From: UBA868 sp016776875
Lineage (GTDB): Bacteria > Pseudomonadota > Gammaproteobacteria > Arenicellales > UBA868
Length of the DNA stretch: 64,000 bases
Direction of reading: 5' to 3'
Assembly: GCA_051201585.1 (NCBI GenBank)
Contig: CP179198.1
Location: forward strand, 992,001-1,056,000
This document shows, one piece after another, positions 46,588-56,400 of this stretch. The stretch's first letter is position 1. Each line of letters begins with the position of its first letter. Both the position numbers and the translations under genes were made by a program. Below the pieces are notes generated by a model. That model ran no database searches. It saw only the letters and a list, made by a program, of their open reading frames with translations, and was not told the origin of the DNA.

Positions 46588-47265
46588 CTACTCAGCGCTA
46601 ATTCTGAGGGCGGCACTAGTTGCAATGGGGGCAAGCGCGATTGCCCCCATTGCTATTGCGCCTAACATGTAGAGATGTCCGGCAGTAGGAAGTCCAGATT
46701 GGGCCGCTGAAGCAGCGCCGGCACCAAAAATTAGAATCGGAATGTACAACGGTAAAACCAGCAAGGTCACGAGCAGTCCAGCGCGACGAATACTGATGGT
46801 TAATGCAGAGCCGATGGCGCCGACCAAACTCAGGGTAGGAGTGCCGAGCAAGAGCGAACCCATAAGGATGATCAGCGTTGACGTATCGAGACCGAGCAGC
46901 ACGCCTAACAGCGGTGTGACGATGATTAGGGGCAGGCCTGTCACGCACCAGTGAACCAGAATTTTTCCAAGGATCAGAACGCTCAGAGGATGTTCGCTCA
47001 AAATTAATTGCTCAAGAGAGCCGTCATCAAAATCAGAGCGAAATAGATTATCGAGCGCGAGCAGTGTGGCGAGTAGTGCGCTCACCCAAACAATGCCGGG
47101 CCCGATTGCAGCAAGTTGATCTGGGTTTGAGCCGACACCGAAAGGAAAAACTGAAACAACGATTACGAAGAACACAACGGGTTGCGCAATTTCACTCGGT
47201 TGGCGAATGGCGAGGCGAGTGTCTCGTTTTATGACTGCTCGAAATGCACTGATCAGGTTGGGCAT
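46588..47265 (-). CDS. ccmB: heme exporter subunit CcmB
   Basis: The 225-residue membrane subunit of the CcmABC heme-handling ABC complex of system I cytochrome c maturation. Six hydrophobic helices and motifs FFVIVVSVFPFGVGSN and LEQLILSEHPLSVLILGKIL match CcmB. Its start overlaps the ccmA stop by 13 bases, so the two are coupled. ccmC to ccmH do not follow, because the next gene leftward is ilvD in the opposite orientation. Confidence 0.93.
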   Translation of the reverse strand: MPNLISAFRAVIKRDTRLAIRQPSEIAQPVVFFVIVVSVFPFGVGSNPDQLAAIGPGIVWVSALLATLLALDNLFRSDFDDGSLEQLILSEHPLSVLILGKILVHWCVTGLPLIIVTPLLGVLLGLDTSTLIILMGSLLLGTPTLSLVGAIGSALTISIRRAGLLVTLLVLPLYIPILIFGAGAASAAQSGLPTAGHLYMLGAIAMGAIALAPIATSAALRISAE

Positions 47266-47879
47266 GTTGCACCCTGAATTTTAAATTCCACCACGGCATG
47301 GCGTTCGAGCGTAATGGGCTGATGACTTGTTAGGACGACAAGTCCGCCGCGATCGAGGTGAGCATCAATGGTTTGACAAACGCTTTGTATGCCGCTGCTA
47401 TCGAGCGCTGTTAATGGTTCATCGAGAATCCAGATTAATGTATCATTGATTTGAAAGCGGGCAATCGCCGCTCTACGACGCTGTCCAGCAGAAAGATAAC
47501 GACAGGCAATATGGGCCTGATGCTTAAGGCCAACCTGAATGAGGGCATCGGCTGGCGATGTTCGGGAGGCGCCATATAGGGAAGACCAGAACTCGAGGTT
47601 CTCGGCTGGCGTGAGGTCAAGTTTTAAGCCGATACTATGCCCAAGATAAGCGAGTAATGATCGAAACTTGTCTGGATGCCGTTGAATAGGTTCTCCGTTC
47701 CAAAACACGGCGCCTTCTTCGGGAGGACTGAGTCCTGCCAAAATTTTAAGGAGACTGGTTTTTCCACTCCCGTTTGCGCCCGATACCTGATAAATCTGCC
47801 CGGGATGGATGCTTAGATCCAGATGATCAAACAGGACCTGATCGCCCTTGACGCAGGTGAGAGAGGCAGCCTGTAACAT
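47253..47879 (-). CDS. ccmA: heme exporter ATP-binding protein CcmA
   Basis: The 208-residue ABC ATPase of cytochrome c maturation, releasing holo-CcmE from CcmC. Walker A is GANGSGKTSLLKIL (about 35-48), the signature LSAGQRRRAAIARF replaces LSGGQ, Walker B is IWILDEPLTALD, and the switch His is in TSHQP. The same LSAGQ variant is seen in other CcmA. It is first of the ccmAB pair and divergent from the formate dehydrogenase operon over a 255-base gap. Confidence 0.95.
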   Translation of the reverse strand: MLQAASLTCVKGDQVLFDHLDLSIHPGQIYQVSGANGSGKTSLLKILAGLSPPEEGAVFWNGEPIQRHPDKFRSLLAYLGHSIGLKLDLTPAENLEFWSSLYGASRTSPADALIQVGLKHQAHIACRYLSAGQRRRAAIARFQINDTLIWILDEPLTALDSSGIQSVCQTIDAHLDRGGLVVLTSHQPITLERHAVVEFKIQGATCPT

Positions 47880-48088
47880 GATTAACCTGACGTGGATAAT
47901 GCCTTGATCGTGTCTTAGCGCGTAATTATGAGGCTAAATTGAAAAGCATGCCGAATTTCCAATCGAAATCGGTATTCCTCGTCGGCGAATATCATAAAAA
48001 CCTGATTCTGTGCAGGGAGATTCATCAAGGCTGAATCTCTCCCCCGACTCCAATCAGATCATCTAAAAAGGCTATCAAAAAATACGCG

Positions 48089-48102
48089 TTGTACCGGTAC
48101 AA
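48089..48102. promoter_or_regulatory. palindromic candidate operator before the formate dehydrogenase
   Basis: TTGTACCGGTACAA is a perfect 14-base palindrome ending 32 bases before the dehydrogenase start, and its right arm contains TACAAT, a near-match to a -10 box. A repressor bound there would block that promoter. In the same 255-base gap a hairpin (GGGAGATTCA and TGAATCTCTCCC, 48014-48041) stands further upstream. Confidence 0.4.
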
Positions 48103-48134
48103 TGCGGTTTGGTTAACTGCGGTAGATTTGTTGC

Positions 48135-49817
48135 ATGAAGAAATCAGGTGGAAAGCGCGCTCGTCCAAGAGCGGCAGGTAAGGGGCATGCCATTGATCCC
48201 GAGGCAAGGTCCGAGGTAAGCGCGCTCATTAATGGGCTTGATCTTACGCGGGATAATCTAATCGAGTGTTTGCATTGCATTCAGGATGCGCACAAGCATC
48301 TTTCAGATCGTCATCTAGTCGCATTAGCAGATATCCTTAAGCTGGCGCCGACCGAGGTGTTTGAGGTCGCTACTTTTTATCATCACTTTGATGTTGTTCG
48401 AGATAAAGAAGTGCCACCCCCCAGTTTGACCGTTAGGGTTTGCGACTCGGTGAGTTGCAGCATGGCAGGAGCCGAGGGACTTATTGAAGACCTCGAGAGT
48501 CGATTAGGTGCTGATGTGCGCGTGCAGCGTGTGCCCTGCGTGGGTCGATGTGAACAGGCGCCGGTCGCGGTCGTTGGACAAAAACCCATTGGCAACGCTG
48601 ATGTTGATGTTGTTTTGTCCGCAGTTGAACAACGAGACATTGGTCCAGCGACACCGACAACGTGGATTCGGCTTGAGGAGTACCGAGCCGCTGGCGGTTA
48701 CCAGACGGCCAGTCGAGTCTATGATGATTTGGCGTTCGCTGAAGGCATCGTTGATGCGCTCGAGTCATCAGGGCTGCGGGGCTTAGGCGGAGCGGGCTTT
48801 CCGGCCGGCCGGAAATGGCGAATCCTGAAGGAGCAACCTTCCCCTCGCCTAATGGCAGTTAACATCGATGAGGGCGAGCCAGGAACCTTTAAGGATCGTT
48901 ATTATCTCGAGAGCGATCCGCACCGCTTTTTAGAGGGCGTGTTAATCGCGGCGCAAGTAGTGGGTATCGATCGCTGTTATCTTTACGTCCGGGACGAATA
49001 TCCTGGCGTGATCGAAATTTTGCACATGGCAATAGCGGAACTTCGAAGTGACTGGGGCAACATCCTTCCGGAAATTATTATTCGCAGGGGCGCAGGGGCA
49101 TACATTTGCGGAGAAGAGTCTGCGATGATCGAGTCGATAGAAGGTAAGCGAGGACTTCCTCGATTGCGCCCGCCTTATGTCGCAGAAGTGGGACTTTTTG
49201 GCCGACCGACGCTAGAGCATAATTGTGAGACTCTGTACTGGGTGCGGGAGATTATCGAAAAAGGAGCCGATTGGTTTGCGTCGCAGGGGCGGCGTGGTAG
49301 GAAAGGCTTGCGATCATTTTCGGTGAGTGGGCGGGTAAAGAAACCCGGCGTGCATTTGGCGCCAGCGGGCATCAGTCTGCGCGAGCTGATTGCTGAATAT
49401 TGCGGCGGAATGATCGAAGGCCATGAGCTTTATGGATATTTCCCGGGGGGAGCATCAGGCGGTGTGCTGCCGGAGTCACTTGCAGATGAGCCATTAGATT
49501 TTGATACGCTTCAGGCGCACGGGTGTTTCATTGGATCGGCTGCTATCGTCGTGTTCTCAAAACACGACAATGTTCGCGACCTTGCCAGGAATACAATGAA
49601 ATTTTTTGCGCACGAGTCATGCGGTCAATGTACCCCGTGCCGCGTTGGCTGTGATCGTGCGGTTAAATTAATGGAAGATAAAAATTGGAATCAAGATCTT
49701 CTTGAAGATCTTGCAACCGTAATGGAAGATGCATCAATTTGTGGCCTCGGCCAGGCAGCGCCAAACCCGATACGATGTACGATTAAATATTTCCCACATG
49801 AGATTATTAGCGAGTGA
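48135..49817 (+). CDS. formate dehydrogenase NADH-side subunit (NuoE+NuoF fusion)
   Basis: A 560-residue fusion of a NuoE/FdsG-type [2Fe-2S] domain (ATFYHHFDVVRD, with cysteines in RVCDSVSCSMAG and VPCVGRCEQAPV) and a NuoF/FdsB-type domain binding FMN and NAD: SSGLRGLGGAGFPAGRKW, VNIDEGEPGTFKDRYYLE, GAGAYICGEESAMIESIEG and the [4Fe-4S] motif ESCGQCTPCRVGC. The fusion is the arrangement of Methylobacterium FDH1 (beta subunit), whereas fdsGB genes are separate in Cupriavidus. It passes formate electrons to NAD. The stop overlaps the alpha-subunit GTG. No clear ribosome site precedes ATG 48135. Confidence 0.9.
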   Translation: MKKSGGKRARPRAAGKGHAIDPEARSEVSALINGLDLTRDNLIECLHCIQDAHKHLSDRHLVALADILKLAPTEVFEVATFYHHFDVVRDKEVPPPSLTVRVCDSVSCSMAGAEGLIEDLESRLGADVRVQRVPCVGRCEQAPVAVVGQKPIGNADVDVVLSAVEQRDIGPATPTTWIRLEEYRAAGGYQTASRVYDDLAFAEGIVDALESSGLRGLGGAGFPAGRKWRILKEQPSPRLMAVNIDEGEPGTFKDRYYLESDPHRFLEGVLIAAQVVGIDRCYLYVRDEYPGVIEILHMAIAELRSDWGNILPEIIIRRGAGAYICGEESAMIESIEGKRGLPRLRPPYVAEVGLFGRPTLEHNCETLYWVREIIEKGADWFASQGRRGRKGLRSFSVSGRVKKPGVHLAPAGISLRELIAEYCGGMIEGHELYGYFPGGASGGVLPESLADEPLDFDTLQAHGCFIGSAAIVVFSKHDNVRDLARNTMKFFAHESCGQCTPCRVGCDRAVKLMEDKNWNQDLLEDLATVMEDASICGLGQAAPNPIRCTIKYFPHEIISE

Positions 49818-52546
49818 CGATAACGCAAGACACCCGCGTGAGTTTCACGCTGAATGAAAAATTGGTTGAAGCCCATTCCGGAGAGACGATCCTTCAGGCG
49901 GCTCGTAGAGAAGGCATCGAAATTCCGCATCTGTGTTACTCGGATGGGCTGGCGACAGCCGGTAATTGTCGAGCCTGCGTTGTCGAGATAGAAGGTGAGC
50001 GTGTGCTGGCGCCTTCTTGCTGTCGAGCGCCATCTGACGGTATGAAGGTGTCAACGGATAACCCGCGAGCTCGACGGTCACAATCGTTAGTTTTGGAATT
50101 ATTGCGCGGTGAAGTGGGAGACGCCAGTCATACGCAACATTCTGAGCTTGATGATTGGTGTCAAAAACATCAAGTGGAATCTAGTCGGTTTGGGGGACGC
50201 GAGCAGCCGATCCAAGACGTTTCACATCCGGCTATCGCGGTCAATCTTGAGAGCTGTATTCAATGTACGCGATGCGTTCGCGCCTGCCGAGAAGAGCAGA
50301 TGAACGATGTCATTGGTCTTGCCTTCCGTGGTGCTCACTCGCAAATTGTTTTTGATTTAGGCGATGATATGGGTGCGAGTTCCTGCGTGGGCTGTGGGGA
50401 ATGCGTACAGGCTTGTCCGACCGGTGCTTTAATGCCCTCGGGAGATGTGGGACTTGAAGAGATTGATCGAGAGGTGGACTCGGTATGCCCATACTGCGGT
50501 GTCGGCTGTCTGCTGAAGTATCACATTAAAGACAATCAGATTCGGTACGTCACAGGGCGAGATGGCCCCGCGAATAAAGGGCGTCTTTGCGTAAAAGGTC
50601 GATACGGTTTTGACTACGTCAGCCATCCGGAAAGGTTGACTAAGCCAATGATCCGAAAAGAGGGAATTCCAAAGGGACTTAATACATTTTTTGATCCAGC
50701 CGATCCTTCAAAAATGTTTCGAGAAGCGTCTTGGGAAGAGGCGTTAGATTTTGCCGCGGCCGGCCTGCGACAAACTCGCGACACAATAGGCGCAAATGGA
50801 TTAGCGGGGTTCGGTTCTGCGAAGGGGAGTAATGAAGAAGCTTATTTGTTTCAAAAACTAGTTCGAACGGGCTTTGGCACGAATAACGTTGATCACTGCA
50901 CCCGTCTTTGTCATGCCTCTTCGGTTGCCGCTCTATTGGAAGGAATTGGGTCCGGTGCGGTATCGAACCAGGTTGAAGACGCAGCGCATGCAGACGTTAT
51001 TGTGGTCATCGGCGCAAATCCGACTGGAAATCATCCGGTTGCGGCTACGTTTATAAAGAACGCCGCCCGCAAAGGCGCGACACTGATTGTGATGGATCCG
51101 CGACGAACGGACTTGGCTAGACATGCTGATCATTTTCTCCAGTTCAGGGCCGATACCGATGTCGCACTTTTAAACGCGATGATCCACACGATTATTGATG
51201 AAGAATTAACCGATCAGGCATTTATTGAATCTCGGACCAGTAATTTCAAAGAACTGCAAGAGCGTGTGAAACTATTCAGTCCTGAAGAAATGGCCCCGAT
51301 CTGTGGAATTGACGCCGACGTTATCCGTCGCTGTGCAAGAGCTTACGCCACTTCAAAAGGCTCAATAATCTTTTGGGGAATGGGAGTCAGTCAGCATGTT
51401 CACGGCACCGATAATGCCAGATGCTTGATTGCGTTATCGCTGATGACTGGAAATATTGGCCGCTCGGGTACCGGACTCCACCCACTTCGCGGACAGAATA
51501 ACGTTCAAGGCGCTTCTGACGCCGGCCTGATTCCCATGATGTTCCCCGACTACCGACGGGTTGACGACGAGGCGGCTCATGCTTTTTTCTCTGATTATTG
51601 GAATGCTGAATTAGATCCGCATCCCGGCCTGACGGTCGTTGAGATTATGGATAAAGCGTGTGAGGGAGAGATCAGAGGTATGTATGTGATGGGTGAGAAC
51701 CCTGCTATGTCTGATCCCGACTTAAATCATTCTCGAGCCGGGCTTGCGGCACTCGATCATCTGGTGTTGCAGGACATTTTTTTGACAGAGACGGGAGCGT
51801 TTGCCGATGTGTTGCTCCCCGCTTCAGCGTTTCCCGAAAAAGATGGGACATTTTCAAATACCGATCGAAGGGTGCAACTCGGGCGAAAGGCTTTGGACTG
51901 TCCCGGGGAAGCCCGACAGGATCTTTGGATTATTCAGGAAATCGCGAAACGAATGGGACTGGATTGGAGTTATCGTGGCGCCCAAGATGTTTTTAAAGAG
52001 ATGGGGGGTGCAATGCCCAGCATCGGTGGAATGACCTGGGAGCGTCTCGAAAATCAGCACAGTATTACTTATCCTTGTGAGGGTGACGATGACCCGGGAC
52101 AAGGCGTGGTTTTTAAGGAAACTTTTCCAACTTCAGATGGTAAAGGGCGTTTTGTGCCAGCGAGTCTTGAGAGTGCGAACGAATTGCCGGACGAAGAATT
52201 TCCTTATGTACTGATAACAGGACGCCAGCTCGAGCATTGGCATACGGGCTCAATGACCCGACGATCTCGCGCGCTAAGCGCGATCGAACCGGATGCCGTT
52301 GTGAGTGCCCACCCCGACGATCTGGAACGTGTCGGCGTTGCTGAAGGGGATTCGATAAAGGTGGCATCGAGGCGCGGAGAGATCGTTGCGTTAGCTCGGG
52401 CTGACCGAGGTATGCGCCCGGGAGAAGTGTTCATACCATTTTGTTTTAACGAGGCGGCTGCAAATTTACTAACCAATTCTGCTCTGGATCCGGTTGGGAA
52501 GATTGCAGAAGTTAAATATTGCGCGGTAAAAGTCAGCGCGCCCTGA
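49814..52546 (+). CDS. formate dehydrogenase catalytic alpha subunit (Mo/W)
   Basis: The 910-residue pterin enzyme has an N-terminal [2Fe-2S] domain (HLCYSDGL, GNCRAC), two ferredoxin [4Fe-4S] clusters (CIQCTRCVRAC and CVGCGECVQACPTG), the proximal cluster start CPYCGVGC, and the molybdopterin domain. The metal ligand is Cys366, the second Cys in DHCTRLCHASS, with His367 next to it; it replaces the selenocysteine of FdhF. DVLLPASAFPEKDGTFSNTDRR and the C-terminal MGDB domain follow. The metal is molybdenum or tungsten and cannot be told from sequence. GTG 49814 overlaps the upstream stop. No FdhD chaperone or delta subunit is adjacent. Confidence 0.93.
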   Translation: MTITQDTRVSFTLNEKLVEAHSGETILQAARREGIEIPHLCYSDGLATAGNCRACVVEIEGERVLAPSCCRAPSDGMKVSTDNPRARRSQSLVLELLRGEVGDASHTQHSELDDWCQKHQVESSRFGGREQPIQDVSHPAIAVNLESCIQCTRCVRACREEQMNDVIGLAFRGAHSQIVFDLGDDMGASSCVGCGECVQACPTGALMPSGDVGLEEIDREVDSVCPYCGVGCLLKYHIKDNQIRYVTGRDGPANKGRLCVKGRYGFDYVSHPERLTKPMIRKEGIPKGLNTFFDPADPSKMFREASWEEALDFAAAGLRQTRDTIGANGLAGFGSAKGSNEEAYLFQKLVRTGFGTNNVDHCTRLCHASSVAALLEGIGSGAVSNQVEDAAHADVIVVIGANPTGNHPVAATFIKNAARKGATLIVMDPRRTDLARHADHFLQFRADTDVALLNAMIHTIIDEELTDQAFIESRTSNFKELQERVKLFSPEEMAPICGIDADVIRRCARAYATSKGSIIFWGMGVSQHVHGTDNARCLIALSLMTGNIGRSGTGLHPLRGQNNVQGASDAGLIPMMFPDYRRVDDEAAHAFFSDYWNAELDPHPGLTVVEIMDKACEGEIRGMYVMGENPAMSDPDLNHSRAGLAALDHLVLQDIFLTETGAFADVLLPASAFPEKDGTFSNTDRRVQLGRKALDCPGEARQDLWIIQEIAKRMGLDWSYRGAQDVFKEMGGAMPSIGGMTWERLENQHSITYPCEGDDDPGQGVVFKETFPTSDGKGRFVPASLESANELPDEEFPYVLITGRQLEHWHTGSMTRRSRALSAIEPDAVVSAHPDDLERVGVAEGDSIKVASRRGEIVALARADRGMRPGEVFIPFCFNEAAANLLTNSALDPVGKIAEVKYCAVKVSAP

Positions 52547-52555
52547 GGAGTCGAT

Positions 52556-53437
52556 ATGGCAGAAAAAATTGATGGCAAAGCGTTTGCTCAAGATCTTCGT
52601 GATCGCGTTGGAAAAGCAGTTGCGCAGCTTACAAAAGACTACGATTTGGTCCCGGGCTTGGCCGTAGTGTTAGTGGGAGAGGATCCGGCGAGTCAGGTTT
52701 ACGTTCGTAACAAAGGAAAACAGACCCTGGAAGCGGGCATGCATTCTTTTGAGCATAAACTTCCGGTGACCACTAGCGAAACTGAATTGTTGGAATTGAT
52801 CTCAACACTTAACGCTGATCCTGATGTGCACGGCATTCTTGTGCAGTTGCCGCTCCCAAAGCAGATTGATTCTCATGCGGTCATTAACGCCATCGATCCA
52901 AATAAGGATGTGGATGGATTTCATCTCATTAATGTGGGTCGCTTGTCGACGGGCGCGGCGGGATTGGTGCCATGTACCCCGTTGGGTTGCTTGATGTTAC
53001 TCAAAGATGCATTAGGCGATCTCTCAGGTAAAAACGCGGTAGTTGTGGGGCGATCCAATATTGTTGGTAAGCCGATGGCCGCACTACTTCTCGCTGAAAG
53101 CTGCACGGTTACCGTTGCACATTCTCGAACCCAAAACCTTGAGGCCGTGTGTCGAGAGGCAGACATTCTGGTTGCTGCGGTCGGGCGCCCGGAAATGGTT
53201 TCGGGCGAGTGGATAAAACCCGGCGCGGTGGTTATTGATGTGGGGATTAACCGTGTTGATGGTGAAGCGGGTAAGACCAGACTCGTTGGGGACGTTGATT
53301 ATTCGTCTGCGGAAAAAGTGGCTAGCGCAATCACGCCAGTCCCAGGGGGTGTTGGACCGATGACGATCGCCTGTTTGCTTCGCAACACGGTTCAGGCAGC
53401 TTGCGCTTCGCGTGATATCAACTTCGATCTCGATTAA
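52556..53437 (+). CDS. folD: methylene-THF dehydrogenase/cyclohydrolase FolD
   Basis: The bifunctional enzyme converts methylene-THF to formyl-THF and back. The 293-residue protein has YVRNKGKQTLEAGM with the catalytic lysine, GILVQLPLPKQID, IDPNKDVDGFH, the NADP site VVVGRSNIVGKPMAALL and the closing TPVPGGVGPMTIACLL. It begins nine bases after the formate dehydrogenase gene behind GGAG, so it is very likely in the same operon, linking folate C1 oxidation to formate oxidation. No formyl-THF synthetase or deformylase lies beside it. Confidence 0.96.
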   Translation: MAEKIDGKAFAQDLRDRVGKAVAQLTKDYDLVPGLAVVLVGEDPASQVYVRNKGKQTLEAGMHSFEHKLPVTTSETELLELISTLNADPDVHGILVQLPLPKQIDSHAVINAIDPNKDVDGFHLINVGRLSTGAAGLVPCTPLGCLMLLKDALGDLSGKNAVVVGRSNIVGKPMAALLLAESCTVTVAHSRTQNLEAVCREADILVAAVGRPEMVSGEWIKPGAVVIDVGINRVDGEAGKTRLVGDVDYSSAEKVASAITPVPGGVGPMTIACLLRNTVQAACASRDINFDLD

Positions 53438-53472
53438 TAGTCTCACATTAGGAAGATTGAGCTGAGCGTTTG

Positions 53473-56400
53473 TTATTGGAAGTCTCGACTATCGGTTGTG
53501 AGATCGCCTAGAAGACGGGTGTAATCTTTTAATCGATGGGCAATCACATGAGTAACTTGTCCTTCCTTTTGCACTTTTCCATACACGCCGAGCAATCTTG
53601 ATCCGATGAGTGTTTGATGTTGCTGCGTTGCCAGTGCTTGCCAGACGATAAGATTTATACTGCCATTTTCATCCTCTAAGCTAATGAATGTGACGCTTTT
53701 TGCGCTAGATGGTTTTTGTCGAACAGTCACGATTCCGGCGGTATGCACAAGACATCCATCTTCTAGATTATTGACTACTTGACTGCTTAGGGCACCTAAA
53801 CGCTCAAGGTTATCCCTTAGCAAGGCTAATGGATGAGGTCCTAATGTAAGACCTAGACTGGCATAGTCTGCGCATACGGATTCTCCTGCTTGAGGCGCGC
53901 GCAGCATCGGCAACGCTTCTCTTATTTTTAGGGCAGGAAAAATTGGGGAAGGTTTTTCGACTCCACTTGCTACCCAACCAGCCTGCTTCCGATGTCCTCG
54001 AATCAGGTTAGAAAGGGCATCAGCGCCAGCCAGCGCCTGAAGATCACGCTGATCAAGATCGGCACGGTGTCTGAGATCTTCAAGACTTGTAAAACCAGTC
54101 TGTCGACGTGCTCTTGTTAATCGCATTGCCCCCGAACGGCTAAGATGCTTGATTAGCCTTAAGCCTAATCGAAGATCAAGCCCGGATTGATTTTCCTCTA
54201 TTGTGCAATCCCACTCACTTTGGGTGACATCTACTGAAAGAACTTTGACGCCATGACGTTTTACGTCCTGGATTAACTGAGAGGCGGAGTAAAAGCCCAT
54301 TGGCTGACTGTTTAGGAGGGCGCAAGTGAAAATGGCCGGCTCATGACACTTTAGCCAGGCAGACACATAAACCAGCAGGGCAAAACTCGCAGCGTGTGAT
54401 TCAGGAAATCCATATTCGCCAAAACCTAGAATTTGCTGATAGATGCGTTTCGCAAACTCTGGACTGTATCCGCGCGCAATCATTCCTCTGGTTAATTTTT
54501 CTTCATAATGGTTCAGTCCGCCATGCTGCTTCCATGCTGCCATATCCCGTCTGAGTCCGTCAGCTTCGCCAGGTGAAAATCCTGCAGCCACCATTGCCAA
54601 CTTAATCACTTGTTCTTGAAAGATAGGAACGCCTAAGGTTCGGTCTAAAACTTCACGCACCGCTTCACTTGGATAGGAAATGGCCTCATGCCCGTTACGT
54701 CGACGAAGATAAGGGTGCACCATATCCCCCTGGATAGGACCTGGCCGGACAATTGCCACTTCAATCACAAGATCATAAAAGCAGCGTGGTTGAAGGCGCG
54801 GCAACATCACCATTTGAGCGCGAGATTCAATTTGAAACACTCCAACGGTGTCAGCGCGACTAATCATTTTGTATACATCAGGATCTTCGGCAGGGACATT
54901 TGCCATAGTTAATGGGGTCCCACGATATTTTCTAAAAAGATCAAAAGCATTATGAATTGCGGTCAGCATCCCAAGCGCTAAGCAGTCAACTTTTAGAAGT
55001 CCAAGATTATCGATATCATTCTTGTCCCATTGAATGATGGTTCTTTCTGCCATAGCGGCGTTCTCAATAGGTACTAGATCGCACAGCGGTTCATGTGAAA
55101 TAACAAATCCCCCGGAATGTTGTGACAAGTGACGCGGAAAACCAATAAGTTGCTCTGCAATTTTTAAAACTCTATTGAGCACAGGATTCTTTGGATCTAG
55201 TCCAATATCTTTTATTCGCTGTTCAATGATTTTTTTGTCATGCCACGATCCAATATTTTTTGTGAGACAGTCAATCTGATCCTGCGAGAGTCCTAACGCC
55301 CGACCCACATCACGGATGGCACTTCGGGGGCGGTAAGTGATAACCGCGCTCACGAGGGCAGCCCGATGACGTCCATATCGCCGGTAGACATACTGCATGA
55401 CTTCTTCGCGGCGTTCATGCTCAAAATCAACATCAATGTCAGGCGGCTCATTACGTTCTCGGGAGACAAATCGCTCGAACAACATCTCCATTCGGGCTGG
55501 ATCAACTTCGGTAATACCGAGAGCAAAACACACTGCAGAGTTTGCCGCCGAGCCGCGTCCCTGGCACAAAATTTCATGTGAGCGAGCGAAGCAGACAATG
55601 TCATAAACCGTCAGAAAGTATCCTTCATAGTTAAGTTCTGCAATCAAGCTAAGTTCATGCTCAATCTGGTTCAGGACTTTTTCGATAGGACCTTCTGGCC
55701 AACGACGTGTGGCGCCATGTTCAACTAACTGGCGTAGATACTGTGTAGCACTCAAACCATCGGGAATGAGTTCACTAGGGTATTGATAATCTAGTTCATC
55801 AAGAGAGAAATGACACTGGTCGGCGATTTGGATGCTGTGATTTAGTGCCGCTTTGCGATAAAGATGCTTAAGGATTTTTTTGCTTCTAAGATGCCGCTCT
55901 GCATTAGCTGCCAGGCAATGCTTTATATTAAGAATACTTTTTTGATGCCTTATAGCGGTTAGGGTATCCTGAAGCGGTTGGCGTGCTCTGCAATGCATAT
56001 GCACATTGCCTGTTGCAACGATAGGGATTTCCAGATTTTCTGAAAGCGTTTCCAGGCTTCTTTGGTGACACTCATCAGTACCATAGCCGGGCTGCTCTAA
56101 TGCTAGCCAGACTCTATTCGACATAAGGGATTTAAATCGCTTGGCGTGATCCGAAATGGCCTGAAATTTAGCGTGTACTCTCTCCATAGGCGTTGGAGAA
56201 GGGTCGCAGACTACGAGTGAAAGGCAATCTGAGAGTGATTTTGCGCGAAGATCATCTATCGTCAAGCGATACTCGCCCTTTGGAGCCCGACGGCGCGCGA
56301 GGGTAATCAGTCGAGTGAGCTGGCGATATCCATTTTTGTTGGTAGCCAGGAGAACGAACTTATCGCCGTTGTTTAATGTAAATTCACTTCCGATAATTAA

